A DNA stretch of 31,252 nt from DATAFF01 sp036257595 (GTDB lineage: Bacteria; Pseudomonadota; Alphaproteobacteria; Rhizobiales; Aestuariivirgaceae): the NCBI GenBank assembly GCA_036257595.1, contig DATAFF010000011.1, forward strand, positions 1 through 31,252, read 5' to 3'. Each line of letters begins with the position of its first letter. Position 1 is the stretch's first letter. Shown here piece by piece: positions 1-6,475 of the stretch. A program made the position numbers and the translations under genes. The notes under the pieces were generated by a model that worked only from the letters and a program-made list of their open reading frames with translations, searched no databases and was not told the DNA's origin.

Positions 1-26
1 ACTGCCTACTGCCGACTGCCTCACTA
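1..26. repeat. Heptad repeat, partial copy, at the 3' end of the 2-hydroxyacid dehydrogenase gene
   Basis: Read on the plus strand this is three successive 7-base units, ACTGCCT, ACTGCCG and ACTGCCT, followed by the stop codon of the minus-strand gene at 24-26. On the minus strand the units read as AGGCAGT-type heptads, the same as the right arms of the elements at 21858, 28826 and 30190. Only one arm is visible, because the rest would lie outside the window. It is placed like the other copies, directly after a gene end. Confidence 0.7.
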
Positions 27-1013
27 CAGCATCGCCGGCAGCACCCGGTCGGGCGGCTTGTGGCCATCGACCCAGGTCTTGATGTTGATGATCACCTTCT
101 CGCCCATGTCGACCCGGCCCTCGATCGTCGCCGAGCCCATATGCGGCATCAGCACCGCATTCTTGCATTTGAGCAGCCGCGGATTGACCGCCGGCTCATG
201 CTCGAACACATCGAGCCCGACGCCGCCGAGCTCGTTCGCCTCCAGCATCCGGGTCAGCGCATTCTCGTCGATGACCTCGCCGCGCGACGTGTTGACGATG
301 ATGGCATCGGGCCGCATCAGCTTCAGCCGCCGCGCCGACAGGAGATGATAGGTCGCCGGCGTGTGCGGGCAGTTCACCGACACGACGTCCATGCGGGCGA
401 GCATCTGGTCGAGGCTCTCCCAATAGGTCGCCTCGAGCGCGTCCTCGACCGCCACATGCACGGGCTTGCGATTGTGATAATGGATTTGCAGCCCGAACGC
501 CTTGGCGCGCCGCGCCAGCGCCGTGCCGATCCGCCCCATGCCGACAATGCCGAGCCGCTTGCCCCAGATGCGGTGGCCGAGCATCCAGGTCGGCGACCAT
601 CCCTGCCAGCTGTTCTCCGGCCCGATCACCCGCGAGCCCTCGATGATGCGCCGCGCCACCGCCAGGATCAGCGCCATCGTCATGTCGGCGGTGTCCTCGG
701 TGAGCACGCCCGGCGTGTTGGTGACGGTGATGCCGCGCGCCGTCGCCGTCTCGACATCGATATTGTCGACGCCGGTGCCGAAATTGGCGATGAGCTTGAG
801 CTGGTCGCCCGCCTGGTTGATCACTGCCTTGTCGATACGGTCGGTCACCGTCGGCACGATCACCTCCGCTTCCTTGACGGCGGCCACCAGCTCGGCCTGG
901 GACAGCGGCTTGTCGGCATCGTTGAGGCGGGTGTTGAACAGCTCCTTGAGCCGGGTTTCGACGACGTCGGGGAGCTTCCGCGTGACGATCACCAATGGCT
1001 TCCGCTTGGACAT
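24..1013 (-). CDS. D-2-hydroxyacid dehydrogenase (glyoxylate/hydroxypyruvate reductase type)
   Basis: This is a 329-residue NAD(P)-dependent enzyme of the D-isomer 2-hydroxyacid dehydrogenase family, cytosolic. It probably reduces glyoxylate or hydroxypyruvate, or oxidises D-glycerate; the exact substrate cannot be read from sequence. The dinucleotide-binding motif GMGRIG is at about residues 158-163. The family catalytic trio is present: Arg244 in NTSRGE, Glu273 in EHEP and His291 in MPHMGS. The start at 1013 gives MSKRKP and the usual family length, with GGAG about eight bases upstream. The open frame continues upstream to 1802, but that part is low-complexity and antisense to the SH3 gene. 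It is divergent from that gene and ends directly against a heptad repeat. Confidence 0.93.
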   Translation of the reverse strand: MSKRKPLVIVTRKLPDVVETRLKELFNTRLNDADKPLSQAELVAAVKEAEVIVPTVTDRIDKAVINQAGDQLKLIANFGTGVDNIDVETATARGITVTNTPGVLTEDTADMTMALILAVARRIIEGSRVIGPENSWQGWSPTWMLGHRIWGKRLGIVGMGRIGTALARRAKAFGLQIHYHNRKPVHVAVEDALEATYWESLDQMLARMDVVSVNCPHTPATYHLLSARRLKLMRPDAIIVNTSRGEVIDENALTRMLEANELGGVGLDVFEHEPAVNPRLLKCKNAVLMPHMGSATIEGRVDMGEKVIINIKTWVDGHKPPDRVLPAML

Positions 1014-1190
1014 CGGGGTCTCCGGGGATCTCCACTCTTCTTCTAACTCTTTAAGTCGCTGCCCGAGATGTGTAAACTCGTCTGACGGGGGTTTGGCGGA
1101 TTCGGGCTTCCGCAAGCGTTCAAGCCAAGGGGAACGGGTCTGACGGGTTTCGCGCAAAGCTGGCGACGGCTGCAATTCGGCAAGCTGCTG

Positions 1191-1847
1191 ATGGCGCTTG
1201 GCTGCGCCCTCGTGCTCGGCGCAGTGGCGTTTGCGTTGCTCCGCCCGTCCGAGGACCCTGTGGATGGCGGCGGCCTCCGCGCTGCGGAAACCGCTACCAC
1301 CGGCGACGCCACCGCCTCGACCGCCGCCACGCCACCCCCGCCAGGGTCGGAAGCCCCGCCGTTGGCAACCCCGGTGGCGGTCACCGGCGCCGGCCGCAAC
1401 GTCCGGGAAGGCACCGAGACCCGCCTGCCGCTGCCGCGCTTCGTCAGCCTCAAGGCCGAGCGGGTCAATGTCCGCCGCGGTCCCTCGAGCGAGCACCAGA
1501 TCGCCTGGGTGTTCACCAAGAAGGGCCTGCCCGTGGAGATCGTCGCCGAGTTCGAGCAATGGCGCCGCATCCGCGACAGCGAGGGCTCGGAGGGCTGGGT
1601 GTTTCACAGCATGCTGACCGGCAAGCGCACCGCCATGGTGGCACCCTGGAAGAAGAACCGCAGCGTCCCGCTGCGCGAGGCGGCCGAGCACAATGCTCCC
1701 ACCGTGGCGCTGGCCCGACCGGGCGTCATCGCCGACATCGACTCGTGCACCGGCAGCTGGTGCGAGCTGACGGCTGGCGGTTACACGGGCTATATCGATC
1801 AATCGATGCTGTGGGGGGTCTACCCCGGCGAGCAGATCGGCAACTGA
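1191..1847 (+). CDS. Exported SH3-domain protein (bacterial SH3, two repeats)
   Basis: The 218-residue product has an N-terminal hydrophobic stretch (about residues 1-20) that would act as signal or anchor. A Thr/Ala/Pro-rich linker follows to about residue 75. Then come two bacterial SH3-like domains, about 83-145 (with VNVRRGPSS) and about 150-212 (VPLREAAE, then WCELTAGGYTGYID). Such domains bind cell wall or other envelope ligands, and no catalytic motif is visible, so a periplasmic role is inferred. The start is uncertain. ATG 1191 has no clear ribosome site, while AAGGGGAA lies just upstream of an in-frame CTG at 1140, and no ATG, GTG or TTG lies between that frame's stop at 1083 and 1191. 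TCTGACGGG occurs twice upstream (1081 and 1139). Confidence 0.85.
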   Translation: MALGCALVLGAVAFALLRPSEDPVDGGGLRAAETATTGDATASTAATPPPPGSEAPPLATPVAVTGAGRNVREGTETRLPLPRFVSLKAERVNVRRGPSSEHQIAWVFTKKGLPVEIVAEFEQWRRIRDSEGSEGWVFHSMLTGKRTAMVAPWKKNRSVPLREAAEHNAPTVALARPGVIADIDSCTGSWCELTAGGYTGYIDQSMLWGVYPGEQIGN

Positions 1848-1860
1848 GGCAACCTGCCTA

Positions 1861-1893
1861 GAGCTGTTGAGCAGACCTGATCACAACAAGCTC
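1861..1893. terminator. Possible bidirectional terminator between the SH3 gene and irr
   Basis: GAGCTGTTG at 1861-1869 can pair with CAACAAGCTC at 1884-1893 with one bulged base, in the 45-base gap between two convergent genes. The stem touches the irr stop codon. There is no strong T-run on either side, so the assignment is weak. Confidence 0.35.
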
Positions 1894-2333
1894 TATTCCT
1901 CCGGCAGCCGCGACAATCTGACGATGACGTCCACCCGCTTGATATGCATGCCGTCCGGCGCCTCCGGCAGGCCCACCACCCTGACATCGTCGGACGGGAT
2001 GTCGGAAAGCCTGCCCTCTTGCTCGATATAGTAGTGATAGTGGTTCGACGTGTTCGTATCGAAATAGGTTTTGTGTCCCTCGATCGCCACCTCCCGCAGC
2101 AGGCCCACCGCGGTGAACTGGTTCAAGGTGTTGTAGACGGTGGCGAGCGACACCTGGATGCCAGCGGCAACCGCCTCGGCATGGAGCGATTCCGCCGACA
2201 AATGCCGGTTGCCCGCGCCATACATCAGACAAGCAAGCGAAATCCGCTGGCGGGTGGGCCTCAAACCCGCCTTGCGGAGCATGGTCATGATCTCGCCCGA
2301 AGAAAAAGGGGCCATACGTCCGGTTGCCATCAT
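1893..2333 (-). CDS. irr: Irr, Fur-family iron response regulator
   Basis: This is a 146-residue Fur-superfamily DNA-binding regulator. Irr in Rhizobiales controls haem synthesis and iron uptake in response to haem status. The winged-helix region is clear (GLRPTRQRISLA, then VSLATVYNTLNQF), followed by the family block KTYFDTNTS and a dimerisation region ending in VIVRLSRL. Two features differ from the best-known Irr proteins. The His-rich motif after DTNTS reads NHYHYY rather than a three-His run, and no N-terminal Cys-Pro haem motif is visible. The frame extends to a TTG at 2390, but the tandem ATGs at 2333 and 2330 fit the usual length better. It is divergent from fabA, as in related genomes. 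Confidence 0.88.
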   Translation of the reverse strand: MMATGRMAPFSSGEIMTMLRKAGLRPTRQRISLACLMYGAGNRHLSAESLHAEAVAAGIQVSLATVYNTLNQFTAVGLLREVAIEGHKTYFDTNTSNHYHYYIEQEGRLSDIPSDDVRVVGLPEAPDGMHIKRVDVIVRLSRLPEE

Positions 2334-2373
2334 CGTGAAGCAGGAGTATCCGTCTCGGCGGAAAATAGCCGTC

Positions 2374-2390
2374 TTGCGACAGACTCGCAA
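2374..2390. promoter_or_regulatory. Inverted repeat in the irr-fabA intergenic region, candidate operator
   Basis: TTGCGA at 2374-2379 and TCGCAA at 2385-2390 form a perfect 6-base inverted repeat with a 5-base spacer. It lies about 40 bases upstream of the chosen irr start and about 75 bases upstream of fabA. Size and position suit a dimeric Fur-family repressor such as Irr itself or Mur, but binding is inferred. Confidence 0.45.
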
Positions 2391-2463
2391 CCTCGCGCGC
2401 GGGTCGGCAATTGTCGTGCCGTCAGTGCAATTCGTCGCGGGGCTTTGAAGGTGCGGTCTGGGG

Positions 2464-2991
2464 ATGGTCGAGAAGAAGTCGCGTTTCGCCTATGAGGAGC
2501 TTCTGGCCTGTGGCCGGGGCGAGCTTTTTGGCCCCGGCAATGCCCAGTTGCCGCTCCCGCCGATGCTGATGTTCGACCGGATCACCGACATCCGCGCCGA
2601 CGGTGGTGACTATGGCAAGGGCCGGGTGGTCGCCGAGCTCGACGTCAAGCCCGATCTCTGGTTCTTCCCTTGCCACTTCCAGGGCGATCCCGTCATGCCG
2701 GGCTGCCTTGGTCTCGACGCCCTGTGGCAGATGCTGGGATTTTTCCTCGGCTGGATGGGCGCCCCGGGGCGCGGCCGGGCGCTGGGCGTCGGCGAAGTTA
2801 AATTTACTGGCATGGTCCTCCCAAGCGTCCGCAAGGTTGAATATATCGTTAACCTGAAGCGCGTCATTCTGCGGAAGCTCAACCTCGGGATCGGGGATGG
2901 CGTCGTCAAAGCCGACGGCGATGTAATCTATTCCGCGAGCGAGCTGCGGGTCGGTCTGTTCACGTCCGACGCCCAGCCGAGCGCGGCCTGA
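2464..2991 (+). CDS. fabA: FabA, 3-hydroxydecanoyl-ACP dehydratase/isomerase
   Basis: This 175-residue cytosolic enzyme dehydrates 3-hydroxyacyl-ACP and isomerises the trans-2 decenoyl product to cis-3. That is the branch point for unsaturated fatty acids in type II synthesis. The active-site His71 lies in FPCHFQGDPVMPG and the acidic partner Asp85 in CLGLDALWQ, matching His70 and Asp84 of the E. coli enzyme. Length is normal for the family. The ribosome site before the ATG is poor (CTGGGG). fabB follows after 20 bases, giving the usual fabA-fabB pair. The gene is divergent from irr, so iron-linked control is possible but not shown. Confidence 0.96.
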   Translation: MVEKKSRFAYEELLACGRGELFGPGNAQLPLPPMLMFDRITDIRADGGDYGKGRVVAELDVKPDLWFFPCHFQGDPVMPGCLGLDALWQMLGFFLGWMGAPGRGRALGVGEVKFTGMVLPSVRKVEYIVNLKRVILRKLNLGIGDGVVKADGDVIYSASELRVGLFTSDAQPSAA

Positions 2992-2992
2992 A

Positions 2993-3005
2993 ACGAAAGG
3001 TTCGT
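2993..3005 (+). other. Small hairpin over the fabB ribosome-binding region
   Basis: ACGAA (2993-2997), loop AGG, TTCGT (3001-3005) form a perfect 5-base stem between the fabA stop and the fabB ATG at 3012. The purine-rich GAAAGG that could serve as ribosome site is inside it. It could tune fabB translation, or be chance. Confidence 0.3.
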
Positions 3006-3011
3006 ATTGCG

Positions 3012-4229
3012 ATGAAACGCGTTGTCGTGACCGGCATGGGAATCGTGTCCAGCATCGGCAACAACACCCAGGAGGTCACCGCCTCGCTGCGGGAAGCCCG
3101 ATCGGGAGTCGTCAAGGCCGACGACTACGCCAGGCTCGGCTTCCGCTGCCAGGTGCATGGCGCGCCGCATCTCGACCTCGACAGCGCCGTCGACCGCCGG
3201 GTGCGCCGCTTCATGGGCGATGGTGCCGCCTGGAACTATGTCGCGATGAAGCAGGCGATCCAGGACGCCGGCCTCGAGGAACGCGAGGTCAAGAGTGAGC
3301 GCACCGGCCTGATCATGGGGTCGGGCGGGCCGTCCACCCGCACCATCGTCGCCGCCGCCGACACCACCCGCGAGAAGGGGCCGAAGCGAATCGGCCCGTT
3401 CGCCGTCCCGGCCGCCATGTCGAGCACCAATTCGGCGACGCTCGCAGTGCCCTTCGGCATCCGCGGCGTCAACTATTCCATCTCATCCGCCTGCGCCACT
3501 TCGGCGCACTGCATCGGCAATGCCGGCGAGCTCATTCAATGGGGCAAGCAGGACATCGTCTTCGCTGGCGGCGGCGAGGAGCTCGACTGGACCCTCTCGG
3601 TGCTGTTCGACGCCATGGGGGCGATGTCGACCCATTACAACGAGCAGCCGGAAAGGGCCTCGCGCGCCTATGACAAGGATCGCGACGGCTTCGTGATTGC
3701 CGGCGGCGCCGGCGTCATCGTGCTGGAGGAGCTGTCGCATGCTAGGGGTCGCGGGGCCAAGATCTATGGCGAGCTCGTCGGCTATGGCGCGACGTCCGAC
3801 GGCCACGACATGGTCCAGCCCTCGGGCGAAGGGGCCGCGCGTTGCATGCGCCAGGCGCTGTCGACCGTCAGGGAGCGCGTCGACTACATCAACCCGCACG
3901 CCACCTCGACGCCGATCGGCGATCTGAAGGAGATCGAGGCGGTGCGCGAGGTGTTCGGCAACAAGATGCCGGTGATCTCCGCCACCAAGTCGCTGACCGG
4001 TCATTCGCTCGGCGCCGCCGGCGTCCAGGAGGCGATCTACTCGCTCCTGATGATGAAGAACGGCTTCATCTGCGAGAGCGCCAATATCGATACGCTCGAC
4101 CCGGAATTTTCCGGCGTGCCGATCGCCCGGCAGCGGATCGACAATTCCCGCCTCGACGTCGTGCTGTCCAACAGCTTCGGCTTCGGCGGGACCAATGCCA
4201 CGCTGGTGTTCCAGCGCTACGACGCCTGA
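3012..4229 (+). CDS. fabB: FabB, 3-oxoacyl-ACP synthase I
   Basis: This 405-residue condensing enzyme (KAS I) elongates acyl-ACP with malonyl-ACP and is required to extend the cis-3-decenoyl product made by FabA. The thiolase-fold active site is complete: nucleophile Cys161 in SSACATSAH, His296 in NPHATSTP, Lys326 in SATKSLTGH and His331 in the same block. The C-terminal motif NSFGFGGTNA is present. The reading NPHATSTP has Ala where the family more often has Gly. It lies 20 bases after fabA and 45 bases before fabI, on the same strand, so the three are probably co-transcribed. Confidence 0.96.
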   Translation: MKRVVVTGMGIVSSIGNNTQEVTASLREARSGVVKADDYARLGFRCQVHGAPHLDLDSAVDRRVRRFMGDGAAWNYVAMKQAIQDAGLEEREVKSERTGLIMGSGGPSTRTIVAAADTTREKGPKRIGPFAVPAAMSSTNSATLAVPFGIRGVNYSISSACATSAHCIGNAGELIQWGKQDIVFAGGGEELDWTLSVLFDAMGAMSTHYNEQPERASRAYDKDRDGFVIAGGAGVIVLEELSHARGRGAKIYGELVGYGATSDGHDMVQPSGEGAARCMRQALSTVRERVDYINPHATSTPIGDLKEIEAVREVFGNKMPVISATKSLTGHSLGAAGVQEAIYSLLMMKNGFICESANIDTLDPEFSGVPIARQRIDNSRLDVVLSNSFGFGGTNATLVFQRYDA

Positions 4230-4248
4230 GCGGGGAGTGGTGCAAGCG

Positions 4249-4264
4249 CATCATGCTCTAGAGA
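4249..4264 (+). promoter_or_regulatory. CATCATGCTCTAGA motif upstream of fabI
   Basis: This sequence lies 11 bases before the fabI ATG, partly overlapping the ribosome-binding region. Close relatives of it lie upstream of the crotonase gene (GCATGCTCTA at 11076-11085) and of the penicillin-binding protein gene (CATCTTGCTCTAGA at 19611-19624). It may be a short dispersed repeat or a regulatory site. Confidence 0.35.
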
Positions 4265-4274
4265 AGGGGACGGA

Positions 4275-5105
4275 ATGAACGACACTTCCGGCGGCTTGCT
4301 GCGCGGCCGGCGCGGTCTCATCATGGGCGTCGCCAACGACCATTCGATCGCCTGGGGGATCGCGCGCATGCTGGCCGGCCAGGGCGCCGATCTCGCTTTC
4401 ACCTATCAGGGCGAGGCCTTTGGCCGGCGGGTTGCGCCGCTCGCCGCCTCGGTCGGCTCGCAGCTCGTGCTGTCCTGCGATGTCGAGCATCCCAAGACCG
4501 TCGATGAAGTCTTCGCCGCCCTGCGCGAGGCCTGGGGCGGGCTCGACTTCCTTGTCCACGCCATCGCCTATTCCGACCGTGCCGAGCTTAAGGGGCGCTA
4601 CGCCGACACCTCGCGCGAGAACTTCATCCGCACCATGGTGATCTCCTGCTTCTCCTTCACCGAGGTGGCGCGCCGGGCGGCGGCGCTGATGGATCGCGGC
4701 GGCTCGCTTCTGACACTGACCTATGGCGGTTCGGTGCGGGTGGTGCCGAACTACAATGTCATGGGCGTGGCCAAGGCCGCCCTCGAATCATCGGTGCGCT
4801 ATCTCGCCGCCGATTTCGGGCCGCAGGCCATCAGGGTCAATGCCATCTCGGCCGGACCGATGCGCACCCTCGCCGGTGCCGGGATCACCGATGCCCGGGC
4901 GATGTACAATTTCCAGAAGCGCCACTCGCCGCTGCGGCGCACCATCACCCTCGACGAGGTCGGCGGCGCCGCGGTCTACCTGCTGTCGGATCTCGCGACC
5001 GGCGTCACCGGCGAGGTGCATCATGTCGATTCCGGCTTCCACATCATCTCGACCCCCCGCCCCGAGGACCTCAGAGGCCAGGGCCTCGAGAATGGCGAGG
5101 ATTGA
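4275..5105 (+). CDS. fabI: FabI, enoyl-ACP reductase [NADH]
   Basis: This 276-residue short-chain dehydrogenase-fold enzyme carries out the last reduction of each fatty acid elongation cycle. The N-terminal cofactor motif MGVANDHSIAWGIA (about residues 17-30) is the FabI form. Catalytic Tyr160 and Lys167 sit in PNYNVMGVAKAALE, with the second Tyr at 150, matching Tyr156, Lys163 and Tyr146 of E. coli FabI. The substrate loop has NAISAGPMRTLAG. The start at 4275 has GAAGGGGACGGA before it. Rhizobiales often carry more than one FabI, so this may not be the only copy. A heptad-repeat element begins within ten bases of the stop codon. Confidence 0.95.
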   Translation: MNDTSGGLLRGRRGLIMGVANDHSIAWGIARMLAGQGADLAFTYQGEAFGRRVAPLAASVGSQLVLSCDVEHPKTVDEVFAALREAWGGLDFLVHAIAYSDRAELKGRYADTSRENFIRTMVISCFSFTEVARRAAALMDRGGSLLTLTYGGSVRVVPNYNVMGVAKAALESSVRYLAADFGPQAIRVNAISAGPMRTLAGAGITDARAMYNFQKRHSPLRRTITLDEVGGAAVYLLSDLATGVTGEVHHVDSGFHIISTPRPEDLRGQGLENGED

Positions 5106-5110
5106 AGGCA

Positions 5111-5209
5111 GTAGCGAATAGTGAGTAGCGAATAGCGAATAGCGAATAGCGGGAGAAGGTGCCCCGAAGGGGCGGAACAGGGGCAACTATTCGCTATTCG
5201 CTATTCGCC
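5111..5209. repeat. Heptad-repeat inverted element between fabI and moeB (TAGCGAA type)
   Basis: The left arm has TAG at 5112, 5119, 5126, 5133, 5140 and 5147, exactly every seven bases; most units read TAGCGAA. The right arm has the complement CTA at 5187, 5194 and 5201. Bases 5128-5149 and 5187-5208 are a perfect 22-base inverted repeat. The 37-base loop contains a further hairpin, GCCCC-GAA-GGGGC at 5161-5173. It separates two convergent genes, so a bidirectional terminator role is likely. The moeB stop codon is the CTA at 5194-5196, inside the right arm, so the last residues of moeB are encoded by the repeat. Confidence 0.85.
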
Positions 5210-6015
5210 TCCTTCCGGTGCAAGCTCAGATCCCGGATCGTCGGCCTGCGCCCATTGAGCGGGTTCTCCGGGTCCCAGGGGATCCTCACCGTATAGAACC
5301 GCGCCGCCAGCGCGTCATAGATCAGCACCTTCCCCGCCAGGCCGTCGCCGATCTCGAGCAGCTCCTTGATCACCTCGATCGCCTGAATCGATCCCATCAC
5401 CCCGGTTAGCGCGCCGATCACCCCCGCCTCCTCGCAGGCCGGCAGCAGACCGGGCGGCGGCGCTTGCGGATTGAGGCAGCGATAGGACGGATAGGGCGTG
5501 CCGTCCGGCGCCTTGAGATGCGGCTTGAACGTCGCGATCTGCGCGTCGAACCGCGCCACCGCCGCCGAAACCAATATGCGCCCGGCCAGGAAGCAGGCAT
5601 CCGAGACCAGATAGCGCGTCGCGAAATTATCGCTGCCATCAGCCACGATGTCATAGGCCGCGACAAGGTCCAATGCATTGTCGGCGGTGATGCGATAGGG
5701 ATACTCGACCACCGTCACCCCGGGATTGATGCGGGCGAGGCTCGCCGCTGCGCTCGCCGTCTTCAAGAGATCGACGCTTGCCGTGTCATGCACGATCTGC
5801 CGCTGCAGATTGGACAACGACACCCGGTCGTCGTCGACCACGCCGAGCGTGCCGATTCCGGCGGCTGCGAGATACATGAGAAGCGGCGCCCCGAGCCCGC
5901 CCGCGCCGATCACCAGCACCCGCGCCTGGCGTAAGCGCGCCTGACCAGGTCCGCCGATCTCCCTGAGGACGATGTGGCGGGCGTAACGCTCGAGCTCCTC
6001 GTCATTCAGCGCCAT
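5194..6015 (-). CDS. moeB: HesA/MoeB/ThiF-family sulfur-carrier adenylyltransferase
   Basis: This 273-residue E1-like enzyme would activate the C-terminal Gly of a sulfur carrier (MoaD or ThiS type) with ATP, for molybdopterin or thiamin synthesis. The nucleotide-binding GAGGLG is at residues 37-42, with LSNLQRQIVH (about 67-76) and DGSDN (126-130). PACEEAGVIG and GVMGSIQAIE follow as in MoeB. The usual two CxxC zinc pairs are missing: SYRC has Ser177 where the first Cys would be, and no CxxC follows. The start at 6015 comes one base after the dut stop. The C-terminal residues EANSE are read from a heptad repeat. The choice between MoeB and another family member is not settled by sequence. 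Confidence 0.85.
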   Translation of the reverse strand: MALNDEELERYARHIVLREIGGPGQARLRQARVLVIGAGGLGAPLLMYLAAAGIGTLGVVDDDRVSLSNLQRQIVHDTASVDLLKTASAAASLARINPGVTVVEYPYRITADNALDLVAAYDIVADGSDNFATRYLVSDACFLAGRILVSAAVARFDAQIATFKPHLKAPDGTPYPSYRCLNPQAPPPGLLPACEEAGVIGALTGVMGSIQAIEVIKELLEIGDGLAGKVLIYDALAARFYTVRIPWDPENPLNGRRPTIRDLSLHRKEANSE

Positions 6016-6016
6016 G

Positions 6017-6475
6017 TCAGACCGTTCCCGACGAGCCAAAACCGCCCGCGCCGCGGGTCGATGGCTTGAGTTCCCCAACTTCCTCCAGCGCCGCACGCAC
6101 GCAAGCCTGGATCACCAGCTGGGCAATGCGCTCGCCGCGGCGGATCGCCACCGCCGCCTGACCGTGATTGATCAGGATCACCGTGATCTCGCCGCGATAG
6201 TCGCTGTCGATCGTGCCCGGGCTGTTGAGACAGGTCACGCCCTGGCGCAGCGCCAGCCCTGAGCGCGGCCTGACCTGGCCTTCATAGCCCTCGGGCAGCG
6301 CCAGCGCGATGCCGGTCGGCACCGCCGCCCGCTCGCCCGGCGCCAGCACCAGGACCTCGCCCTCTCCGAGCGCCGCCCTGAGATCGAGGCCCGCTGCCCC
6401 CGCCGTCGCATAGGCCGGTGCCGCGAGATCGGCCGCATGCGGCAGGCGGACGAACGGCACCGTGAGCAGCGTCAC
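6017..6475 (-). CDS. dut: dUTP diphosphatase (Dut)
   Basis: This 152-residue trimeric dUTPase hydrolyses dUTP to dUMP and diphosphate, which keeps uracil out of DNA and feeds dTMP synthesis. The conserved motifs run in order: AAGLDLRA (I), RPRSGLAL (II), GTIDSDYRGEI with the catalytic Asp region (III), GERIAQLVI (IV) and the flexible C-terminal STRGAGGFGSSG (V). The start is GTG at 6475, overlapping the coaBC stop by four bases (GTGA), which implies translational coupling. moeB begins one base after its stop. The set is the tail of a minus-strand operon starting at ubiE. Confidence 0.95.
   Translation of the reverse strand: MTLLTVPFVRLPHAADLAAPAYATAGAAGLDLRAALGEGEVLVLAPGERAAVPTGIALALPEGYEGQVRPRSGLALRQGVTCLNSPGTIDSDYRGEITVILINHGQAAVAIRRGERIAQLVIQACVRAALEEVGELKPSTRGAGGFGSSGTV

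Noticed and set aside
60..1046. 328-codon plus-strand open frame
   Set aside because: It is antisense to the dehydrogenase, His/Arg/Asp-rich, and shows no family; typical shadow in GC-rich DNA.
1014..1802. N-terminal extension of the 2-hydroxyacid dehydrogenase frame
   Set aside because: The extension is low-complexity, antisense to the SH3 gene, and the enzyme is complete from 1013.
5111..5209. CRISPR array
   Set aside because: The repeats are seven bases long, in direct tandem with no spacers, and form an inverted pair.
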